Assembly: GCA_944363005.1 (NCBI GenBank)
Contig: CALVTV010000043.1
Coordinates: 1 to 13,377, forward strand
From: an uncultured Clostridia bacterium
GTDB taxonomy: Bacteria > Bacillota > Clostridia > Christensenellales > Aristaeellaceae
DNA length: 13,377 nt
Direction of reading: 5' to 3'
Shown: one piece after another, positions 6,208 to 12,172 of the stretch
Layout: the number at the start of each line of letters is the position of its first letter
Numbering within the stretch: the first letter of the stretch is position 1
Notes under the pieces: generated by a model
The model's input: only the letters and a program-made list of their open reading frames with translations
The model's database searches: none
Told to the model about the DNA's origin: nothing
Position numbers and translations under genes: made by a program

Positions 6208-7578
6208 TCACTCGATCTCCTCATAGGAGACGATCTGGCAATCGGTATCGTACTCGTTGTGGTCCAGGCGGCGGTTGAGCGTTTCGATTTCGCCGTTCTG
6301 GTTGTCGTAGGGGTCGCGCCTCAGGAACCGGCGCGGCGGGGTGAAGGTCTGCTGGAAGCCGACGCACAGCGGCAGGCGCCAGGGCTCCAGATTGCCGAAA
6401 TAGAAGTTGCGCCGCTCCTCGTTGCCCGCGCGGAAGGCCGAGCCGCCGAACGAGCAGTCGGCATACAGCCAGCCGTACGGGGCGATATAGAACATGGCCC
6501 AGTCATGGTTGCCGGCGGAACGCGGCGTGGTGTACAGGCCGGCCTGCCACTTGGCGGGAATGCCGGCGCAGCGGCAGAGTGTGATGAAGGCGAGCGCCTG
6601 CACGCCGCAGTCCCCCCGCAGGCCGGTGAGGAAGTATTCGGGGATGTTGGTCACCGTCAGGTAGGGCGGCATGAAGCGATAGACGGCCTGGGTGGTGATG
6701 AAGTCGTAGATGCGGTGCGCCTTGAGCAGCGGATTGCGTTCCGTGCCCACGATTTCGCGGGTGAGCGCGCGGATGTACGGCGTAAAGACGATGTGCGGGG
6801 CTTCCTCGCCCGTTTCAAAGTCGGGCTGGATGTTGCTGACGGCGGCCGGGTCGGCCTGGATGTACGGCGCGTCGATCTCGTAGGCAAACTCGGCGCTGAC
6901 GGTCATGCCGGGCTGATAGGGGAGCTCGAAGTAGACCGTGCGATGGGGTTCCTGGGCGTCCGCGATGCAGTTGGGCGTGTGGGAGGTGGAGAGCAGCTGC
7001 GCACTGATTACCTGCGCGCTGACCACGGGCAGCGGAAGGTGGATGTGCAGCGTTTCGCTGGGCAGCAGGCGGGTGCTCTCGACAGTCATTGTCTCGCGCA
7101 CGACGAAGCGCGTTCGGGCATGCCCCTTGCGCTTCATGCGGGTAATCATGCCGTCCAGCTCGGCGCTCTCGGCGAGCGAGGCGGCAACGGCCGCCTGATT
7201 GACCGCCCGCGAGGCAAATTCGGGCCGGGTTTTGAGCAGATTGTTCACGCAGTTGTCCTTGAAATGGACTTCGCCCTCGACATAGCGCCAGTCCAGCGTG
7301 CCGTCGTCGCGCAGGGCTTCCAGCTCTTCGGGCAGAAAGTCACGAACGGCGGCCTGCAACTGGGCGAGCAGTGCGCTGCGGGTCAGGGGATAGGCTACGG
7401 GGATTTCCCGGGCGATGGCGAGCTGAAAGGTCAGGCGCTTTTTGAGCGTCTCCGGGGTGCGGGGATCGGCAAGGCGCGCCGCGATGACGCGCTCCATGCG
7501 GGAGAAATCGCCGGCCTCGAACAGCCGCTGTACGTCCGGCGGCAGCGGATAACGCAGATAGGAAAGATCGATAAGCAT
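6208..7578 (-). CDS. Transglutaminase-like (cysteine protease-fold) domain protein
   Basis: 456 residues from ATG 7578 (minus strand), preceded by AAGGAG seven bases upstream; an in-frame TTG two codons earlier is less well spaced. The C-terminal half carries a transglutaminase core with a complete triad: Cys324 in LRGDCGVQALAF, His358 in AGNHDWAMF, and Asp374 in WLYADCSFG. The GIPAKWQAG strand between Cys and His is typical. Residues about 1-140 are helical with no recognised domain; about 155-245 is beta-rich and resembles the immunoglobulin-like domain that precedes the core in many such proteins. No signal peptide or membrane segment is present, so it is probably cytoplasmic. These proteins may be hydrolases, peptidases or cross-linkers; the substrate is unknown. 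The gene is monocistronic, with its own promoter at 7641-7669, converging on the anti-sigma gene. Confidence 0.85.
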   Translation of the reverse strand: MLIDLSYLRYPLPPDVQRLFEAGDFSRMERVIAARLADPRTPETLKKRLTFQLAIAREIPVAYPLTRSALLAQLQAAVRDFLPEELEALRDDGTLDWRYVEGEVHFKDNCVNNLLKTRPEFASRAVNQAAVAASLAESAELDGMITRMKRKGHARTRFVVRETMTVESTRLLPSETLHIHLPLPVVSAQVISAQLLSTSHTPNCIADAQEPHRTVYFELPYQPGMTVSAEFAYEIDAPYIQADPAAVSNIQPDFETGEEAPHIVFTPYIRALTREIVGTERNPLLKAHRIYDFITTQAVYRFMPPYLTVTNIPEYFLTGLRGDCGVQALAFITLCRCAGIPAKWQAGLYTTPRSAGNHDWAMFYIAPYGWLYADCSFGGSAFRAGNEERRNFYFGNLEPWRLPLCVGFQQTFTPPRRFLRRDPYDNQNGEIETLNRRLDHNEYDTDCQIVSYEEIE

Positions 7579-7640
7579 AAGCAATCTCCTTCTCTTGAGC
7601 GGATGGTGGGTTCAGGAGCCCGACGGCTCATTCTCCTTTT

Positions 7641-7669
7641 ATTTTACCACAATCTGCATCAAACCGCAA
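7641..7669 (-). promoter_or_regulatory. Sigma-A-type promoter for the transglutaminase-like gene
   Basis: Read on the minus strand, TTGCGG (7669-7664) and TAAAAT (7646-7641) are separated by 17 bases. The predicted start near 7634 gives a leader of about 55 bases to ATG 7578. The leader holds a small GAGCC/GGCTC hairpin (7616-7629) of unknown significance. Confidence 0.6.
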
Positions 7670-7709
7670 TTTCCAAAGCGGCCGGGCAGAAGGGGAAAAC
7701 GGGCGCGCG

Positions 7710-7739
7710 TTGACAGGGCGCTTTGTTTTGCTCTATAAT
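7710..7739 (+). promoter_or_regulatory. Near-consensus sigma-A promoter for the acetyltransferase gene
   Basis: A perfect TTGACA (7710-7715) and perfect TATAAT (7734-7739) are 18 bases apart. It is the strongest promoter in the window and divergent from the transglutaminase promoter about 40 bases away. The predicted start is near 7746, about 45 bases before ATG 7791. Confidence 0.85.
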
Positions 7740-7790
7740 GCCTTTAGGAGAAGGAAACGCTTTTCATTTTGGGGGAGGGAAAATCGCGCC

Positions 7791-8333
7791 ATGAATCCGC
7801 AAATCGATGTTTCGGACGTGGTCATTCGTACGGACAGGCTGGTTTTGCGCCCGTTTAAACCGGATGACTTGCAGGACTTGTACCGATATGCCAGCGTGGA
7901 CGGTGTCGGCCAAATGGCGGGATGGTTGCCCCACAGGAATTTTGAGGAATCCAGCCGGGTGCTTGACTGGTTCATTCAGGGGAAAAAGACGTTTGCGATC
8001 GAATACCGCGGCGAGGTCATCGGTTCGATCGGCATTGAAGCATACAACGAGTCGGAACTGCCGGAACTTCAAAGCCAAAAAGGCAGGGAGATCGGGTATG
8101 TGCTGTCCAAAGCCTATTGGGGACAGGGGTTGATGCCGGAAGCCGTTCGGGGTGTGATTCGCTGGTTGTTTGAAGAGGAAAAGCTTGATTTTCTTGTCTG
8201 TGGACATTTTGTGGAGAATTTGCAATCCTGGCGCGTCCAGGAAAAATGCGGATTTGTGCACTACAAAAGGACACCCTACACCACCCAATACGGGGAAACC
8301 AAGGACCATTGGATATCGCTGCTTCAGCGTTGA
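7791..8333 (+). CDS. GNAT family N-acetyltransferase (RimJ/RimL-like)
   Basis: 180 residues from ATG 7791, with GGGAGG at 7773-7778. A longer frame back to a TTG at 7710 is rejected because that codon is the -35 box. The opening VIRTDRLVLRPFKPDDLQDLY (11-31) is the standard start of RimJ/RimL-type GNAT enzymes. The acetyl-CoA loop is SKAYWGQGLMPEAVRGVI at 106-123, with the Q/RxxGxG/A pattern as YWGQGLMPEA. The closing NLQSWRVQEKCGF at 143-155 matches the family's N..S..V.EK.GF motif. It probably transfers an acetyl group from acetyl-CoA to an amine on a protein N-terminus or small molecule; the acceptor is unknown. The gene is noticeably AT-richer than its neighbours (23 G/C of 60 at 8161-8220, against 37 of 60 at 9301-9360), suggesting recent acquisition. 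No terminator follows, so read-through into the redox genes is possible. Confidence 0.9.
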   Translation: MNPQIDVSDVVIRTDRLVLRPFKPDDLQDLYRYASVDGVGQMAGWLPHRNFEESSRVLDWFIQGKKTFAIEYRGEVIGSIGIEAYNESELPELQSQKGREIGYVLSKAYWGQGLMPEAVRGVIRWLFEEEKLDFLVCGHFVENLQSWRVQEKCGFVHYKRTPYTTQYGETKDHWISLLQR

Positions 8334-8378
8334 AATCCGGTTTGTCCATTGCATTTGATCGAAAAAAGAGGAGCGACC

Positions 8379-9752
8379 ATGAAGATTCTCGCGCTCAACG
8401 CCAGCCCCAAGGGGAAGTATTCCACCACCGTTCATACGGCGCTGTATTTGCAGCAGCTGTATCCCGAGCATGTGTTCACCTTCCTGCCCGTGGGCCAGCG
8501 CATCAAGAGCTATGAAAAGGATTTCGCGCCCGCGCGAGCCGAGTTGGAGCAGGCGGACCTGTTGCTGTTTTGCTATCCCGTCTATACGTTCATCGCGCCG
8601 TACCAGCTGCACCGCTTCATCGAGCTGGTGAAGGCGGACGGCGTAGACCTGACTGGGAAGTTTGCCTCGCAAATCACGACCTCCAAGCATTTCTACGACG
8701 TGACTGCCCACCGCTATGTGGAGGAAAACTGCTGCGATCTGGGGATGAAGGTCGTTCGGGGGCTTTCGGCGGACATGGAGGATCTGCTCAGCGAACAGGG
8801 GCGCAAGCAGGCGCGCGACTACTTTGAGCAGCTGATCTTCTCCTGCGAACACGGCCTGTTTGTCACGCCGCCGGCGCCGGCGCCCGCGCGAACGAAGGAC
8901 GTGTACCGCCGGGCGCTGGCCGATTGCGCCAAGAGCCGGGAGAAGGACGTGGTCATCGTGACCAACTGCGCCGCGACGGACGAGAACCTGCAAAACATGA
9001 TTGCCGATTTTCGCGCGGCCCTGCCCTATGAAAGCCGTGTGGTCAACCTGCGGGAATATCCGTTTGCGGGCGGCTGTCTGGGGTGCTTCGGGTGCGCCGT
9101 CACGGGGAAATGCGTCTACAAGGACGGGTTTGACGACTTCCTTCGCAACACCATTCAGAGCGCGGACGCCTTTGTCTACGCCTTTACGATCTCCGATCAC
9201 TACACGCAGTCGAGCTTCAAGTGTTTCGATGACCGCCAGTTCTGCAACGGCCACCGCACCGTCACCCACGGCACGCCGCTGGCCTACCTCATCAGCGGCG
9301 ATTACCGCTACGAGAGCAATCTGCGAATGATCGTGGAGGCGCGCAGCGAGGTGGGCGGCAACTACCTGGCCGGTGTGGCGACGGACGAGGGGGATACGGC
9401 GGCGGACATTCAGGCGTTGGCGCAGAACCTCACCTTTGCCCTGGAAAAGCGGCTCACCCGCCCGGCGAACTTTTACGGCGTGGGCGGCATGAAGATCTTC
9501 CGGGACCTGATCTACGTGATGCAGGGGCTGATGAAGGCGGACCACAAGTTCTACAAGGCACACGGCATCTACGATTTCCCGCAGAAGCAGCGCGCTCGCC
9601 TCTGGCAGATGCGGCTGGTGGGCGGCCTGCTGGCGATTCCGGCAGTACAAAAGAAAGCCAAGGGCAAGATGACCGAAGCGATGATCGGTCCCTATCAAAA
9701 AGTGGTCGAGCAGGCTGCACAAAGCGCAGCGGCCGGAAAGGAAGCAGTATGA
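8379..9752 (+). CDS. Tandem flavodoxin-fold NAD(P)H/FMN oxidoreductase-like protein
   Basis: 457 residues from ATG 8379, with AGAGGAG just upstream; an in-frame ATG ten codons earlier has no ribosome binding site. Domain 1 (about 1-175) starts with a strand and the phosphate-binding loop LNASPKGKYSTT (6-17), then LLLFCYPVYTF (61-71), as in flavodoxin-like NAD(P)H oxidoreductases. Domain 2 (about 189-380) starts VVIVTNCAATDENLQ (191-205) and carries GGCLGCFGCAVTGKC (231-245), followed by DDFLRNTIQSADAFVYA. This is the arrangement of iron-sulfur flavoprotein/FMN reductase relatives. Cys233, 236, 239 and 245 could bind a cluster. The C-terminal 80 residues are helical and basic. It is likely a cytoplasmic electron carrier or reductase using FMN. 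Its stop overlaps the next start as ATGA, so it works with the EFR1-type protein. Confidence 0.8.
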   Translation: MKILALNASPKGKYSTTVHTALYLQQLYPEHVFTFLPVGQRIKSYEKDFAPARAELEQADLLLFCYPVYTFIAPYQLHRFIELVKADGVDLTGKFASQITTSKHFYDVTAHRYVEENCCDLGMKVVRGLSADMEDLLSEQGRKQARDYFEQLIFSCEHGLFVTPPAPAPARTKDVYRRALADCAKSREKDVVIVTNCAATDENLQNMIADFRAALPYESRVVNLREYPFAGGCLGCFGCAVTGKCVYKDGFDDFLRNTIQSADAFVYAFTISDHYTQSSFKCFDDRQFCNGHRTVTHGTPLAYLISGDYRYESNLRMIVEARSEVGGNYLAGVATDEGDTAADIQALAQNLTFALEKRLTRPANFYGVGGMKIFRDLIYVMQGLMKADHKFYKAHGIYDFPQKQRARLWQMRLVGGLLAIPAVQKKAKGKMTEAMIGPYQKVVEQAAQSAAAGKEAV

Positions 9753-10480
9753 TTTTCTATTTTTCGGGCACGGGCAATTCCCGCTGGGTTGCGGCGCAAA
9801 TCGCTTCCCTCACCGGCGACAAAGCGCAGGACATCGCAGACAGGGCGCCTGACTGTGCGGGCGAGCGGCAGATCGGCTTCGTCTTTCCCGTCTATGCGTG
9901 GGGCGTGCCGGAGCCGGTACGCGCTTTTGTGAAAACGCTTGGGTCAACGAAGGCGTTCACATTCGCCATTTGCACCTGCGGCTCGGAGGCGGGGCATGCC
10001 CTCAAGAAGCTGGGGCTTGCGCTCGACAGCGGCTACAGCCTGGCGATGCCCAACAACTACATCATCGGAGCGGATGTGGACGACGAGGCGACCATTCGCC
10101 GCAAGCTTGACGCGGCGCGCGAGGCGCTACAAACGATCGCGGGCGAGATTCTGGCGCGCAAGCCGGTCTACCGGGTAGAAGAGGGCGCGCTTGCGGGGCT
10201 CAAGTCCAGCGTCGTTCATGAGGGATTCGAGCGTTTTGCGTGCAGCACAAAGCCCTTTTACGCGGAAGAGAGCTGCAACGGCTGTGGTCTGTGCGCCCGG
10301 GATTGCCCGGCGGGAACCATTACGCTGAAGAATGGAAAACCCGTCTGGGGGAAGGCCTGCTATCAGTGCCTGCGCTGCATCAACGCCTGTCCGCAACGGG
10401 CGATTCAATACGGAAAATCGACGAAAAACCGGGGCCGGTATACCCTGGAGATGTACGTGCGGCCGGGCGAGGCGCAGTGA
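9749..10480 (+). CDS. EFR1-type flavodoxin/ferredoxin fusion protein
   Basis: 243 residues. ATG 9749 overlaps the previous stop by four bases (ATGA), with GGAAAGGAAG upstream. The N-terminal flavodoxin-like domain has the FMN phosphate loop FSGTGNSR at 5-12, VFPVYAWGVPEPV at 45-57 and AICTCGSEAGHAL near 73-85. The C-terminal ferredoxin part binds two [4Fe-4S] clusters: Cys176, 179, 182 and 186 (SCNGCGLCARDCP), and Cys204, 207, 210 and 214 (ACYQCLRCINACP). Length and layout match the EFR1 family common in anaerobic Bacillota. It is a soluble electron carrier likely exchanging electrons with the tandem flavodoxin protein upstream; physiological donor and acceptor are unknown. The terminator at 10542-10572 follows. 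Confidence 0.93.
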   Translation: MIFYFSGTGNSRWVAAQIASLTGDKAQDIADRAPDCAGERQIGFVFPVYAWGVPEPVRAFVKTLGSTKAFTFAICTCGSEAGHALKKLGLALDSGYSLAMPNNYIIGADVDDEATIRRKLDAAREALQTIAGEILARKPVYRVEEGALAGLKSSVVHEGFERFACSTKPFYAEESCNGCGLCARDCPAGTITLKNGKPVWGKACYQCLRCINACPQRAIQYGKSTKNRGRYTLEMYVRPGEAQ

Positions 10481-10541
10481 GCGCAGGCCCATGCCGGCTT
10501 AAAAATCAAATCCGATGGAACCAAACGAATCGCATGAAAAA

Positions 10542-10572
10542 AGGAACCCCACTCGTTTTGAGCGGGGTTCCT
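10542..10572. terminator. Bidirectional intrinsic terminator between redox and leu operons
   Basis: AGGAACCCC (10542-10550) pairs with GGGGTTCCT (10564-10572), continued after one mismatch by CTC/GAG around a GTTTT loop. On the minus strand the stem runs straight into six T residues (complement of 10536-10541 and the adjoining base), an excellent terminator for leuCDB. On the + strand GATTTTGTTT follows, a weaker T-rich tail that would end the redox operon. Confidence 0.85.
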
Positions 10573-10596
10573 GATTTTGTTTGGGAAAAGCGGCGG

Positions 10597-11661
10597 TCAG
10601 ATCCGGGCGGCGACCAGATCGCCCATCGCGATGCAGCCCACGGTTTTGGTGCCCGGGGCGGCGATGTCGGCGGTGCGGTAACCCTCGTCGAGCACGCCGC
10701 TGACGGCGCGCTCGATGGCGGCGGCTTCGGCGTCCAGCCCGAGGCTGTGGCGCAGCAGCAGCGCGCCGGAGAGAATGGTGCCCAGCGGGTTGGCGATGTC
10801 CTTCCCGGCGATGTCCGGCGCGGAGCCGTGAATCGGCTCGTACAGGCCGCGCGTGCCGCTGCCCAGGCTCGCGGAGGGCATCATGCCCAGGCTGCCGGCG
10901 ATGGCGGCGCTCTCGTCGGAGAGGATGTCGCCGAAGAGGTTGCCGGTGATCATCACGTCGAACTGCGACGGGCGCAGGATCAGCTGCATGGCTGCGTTGT
11001 CCACGTACATATAGGTGACCTCGACCTCGGGGTACTGCGCGGCGAGGCGCTGCACCGTCTCGCGCCAGAGGCGGGAGCACTCCAGCACGTTCGCCTTGTC
11101 CACCGAGCAGAGCTTGCCGCGGCGCTTTTTCGCCATTTCAAAGCCGATGCGCGCCAGGCGCTCGACCTCCATCTCGCTGTAGGCCATCTCGTCCGTGGCC
11201 GCCTTGCGGTCCTCGGCGCGCCAGCGCTTGCCGAAGTAGATGTCGCCGGTCAGCTCGCGCAGGATCATGATGTCGATGGGCTTGGCGATGATGTCCGCTC
11301 GCAGCGGGCAGGCCCCGGCCAGCTGCGGGTGAATGGTGCAGGGACGCAGGTTTGCGAACACGCCCATGCCCTTGCGCAGGGCGAGCAGGCCCTTTTCCGG
11401 GCGGCGGGCGGGTTCGACGTCATCCCACTTGGGGCCGCCGACGCTGCCCATGAGCACGGCGTCCGCTGCATTGCAGGCCGCGAGGGTCTCCTCCGTCAGC
11501 GGCACGCCGAAGGCGTCGATGGATGCGCCGCCGAGCTTGCGCTCGTCGAACGTGAAGCGGTGGCCGTAGCGCCTGGCGACGGCCTCCAGCACCTTGACCG
11601 CCTGCGCGATGATCTCCGGGCCGATGTAGTCGCCCGGCAGTGTGACCAGATGTGCCTGCAT
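10597..11661 (-). CDS. leuB: 3-isopropylmalate dehydrogenase
   Basis: 354 residues from ATG 11661, one base after the leuD stop, with GGAAAGGCGG upstream inside leuD. It oxidatively decarboxylates 3-isopropylmalate with NAD+ to 2-oxoisocaproate, the third step of the leucine branch; cytoplasmic, Mg/Mn-dependent. The nucleotide end starts LVTLPGDYIGPEII (5-18). Substrate Arg residues lie in the ALRKGMGVFANLRP block (94-107, Arg96 and Arg106). Tyr142 is in TGDIYFGKR and Lys189 in CSVDKANVL. The family signature NLFGDILSDESAAIAGSLGM is at 241-260, and NAD-binding HGSAPDIAGKDIANP at 278-292. Length is normal. Context with leuC and leuD separates it from isocitrate or tartrate dehydrogenases. Last gene of the operon; terminator follows at 10542-10572. 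Confidence 0.96.
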   Translation of the reverse strand: MQAHLVTLPGDYIGPEIIAQAVKVLEAVARRYGHRFTFDERKLGGASIDAFGVPLTEETLAACNAADAVLMGSVGGPKWDDVEPARRPEKGLLALRKGMGVFANLRPCTIHPQLAGACPLRADIIAKPIDIMILRELTGDIYFGKRWRAEDRKAATDEMAYSEMEVERLARIGFEMAKKRRGKLCSVDKANVLECSRLWRETVQRLAAQYPEVEVTYMYVDNAAMQLILRPSQFDVMITGNLFGDILSDESAAIAGSLGMMPSASLGSGTRGLYEPIHGSAPDIAGKDIANPLGTILSGALLLRHSLGLDAEAAAIERAVSGVLDEGYRTADIAAPGTKTVGCIAMGDLVAARI

Positions 11662-11662
11662 G

Positions 11663-12169
11663 TTACTTCGCCGCCTTTCCGGTGATCTTCTCGCGCACAA
11701 AGTTCTCGATGCCGCCGCAGCGCACGATCTCCTGAATAAACGGCGGCAGCGGCGCGGCTTTGAACGTCTCGCCGGAGGTGATGTCTTCGATGACGCCGGT
11801 GTCCATGTCAACGCGCAGCTCGTCGCCATCGCGCACGGCTGCGGAGGCCGCCGGGCACTCGATGATCGGCAGGCCGATGTCGATGGAGTTGCGGTAGAAG
11901 ATGCGGGCAAAGCTGTCGGCAATCACCAGCTGGATGCCGCTGGCCTTGATGGCGATGGGCGCATGCTCGCGGGAGGAGCCGCAGCCGAAATTGCGCCCGG
12001 CGACGATGATCTTGCTCGTCTGGCTCTTGGCCTTGAAATCCTTGTCCAGATCCTCCATGCAGTGGGAGGCCAACTCGGCGGGATCGGCCGTGTTCAGGTA
12101 GCGGGCGGGAATGATGACGTCCGTATCGACGTGATCGCCGTATTTGATGACGGTGGATTGTACGTTCAT
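11663..12169 (-). CDS. leuD: 3-isopropylmalate dehydratase small subunit
   Basis: 168 residues from ATG 12169, three bases after the leuC stop. With LeuC it forms the isopropylmalate isomerase that moves the hydroxyl of 2-isopropylmalate to give 3-isopropylmalate. The start KYGDHVDTDVIIPARYL (9-25) and the swivel-domain motif GRNFGCGSSREHAP (58-71), which contributes substrate-binding residues, are characteristic. At 168 residues it belongs to the short LeuD type found in clostridia and archaea, rather than the roughly 200-residue enterobacterial type. Spacing to both neighbours is minimal, so LeuC and LeuD are made in step. Confidence is high. Confidence 0.96.
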   Translation of the reverse strand: MNVQSTVIKYGDHVDTDVIIPARYLNTADPAELASHCMEDLDKDFKAKSQTSKIIVAGRNFGCGSSREHAPIAIKASGIQLVIADSFARIFYRNSIDIGLPIIECPAASAAVRDGDELRVDMDTGVIEDITSGETFKAAPLPPFIQEIVRCGGIENFVREKITGKAAK

Positions 12170-12172
12170 AAA

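Noticed and set aside
7431..7631. Small minus-strand ORF with AAGGAG ahead of its ATG near the transglutaminase promoter
   Set aside because: The purine run is only one base from the ATG, the ATG is within a few bases of the predicted transcription start, and most of the ORF overlaps the real gene in another frame.
6259..7713. Plus-strand open frame of 484 codons antisense to the transglutaminase-like gene
   Set aside because: No ribosome binding site at its start and no recognisable domain; the minus-strand frame has an intact catalytic triad.
7764..9722. Minus-strand open frame of 652 codons across the acetyltransferase and tandem flavodoxin genes
   Set aside because: It lies antisense to two genes with clear family motifs, has no recognisable domain, and crosses a promoter and a ribosome binding site. 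Long antisense frames are common in GC-rich DNA with biased third positions.
10240..11685. Plus-strand open frame of 481 codons antisense to leuB
   Set aside because: It begins inside the EFR1 gene, crosses the terminator hairpin and has low-complexity composition; leuB on the other strand is unambiguous.
11662..11922. Extension of leuB by about 87 codons into leuD
   Set aside because: The extra codons are leuD in another frame; Met at 11661 has a good ribosome binding site and matches the family's usual N-terminus.
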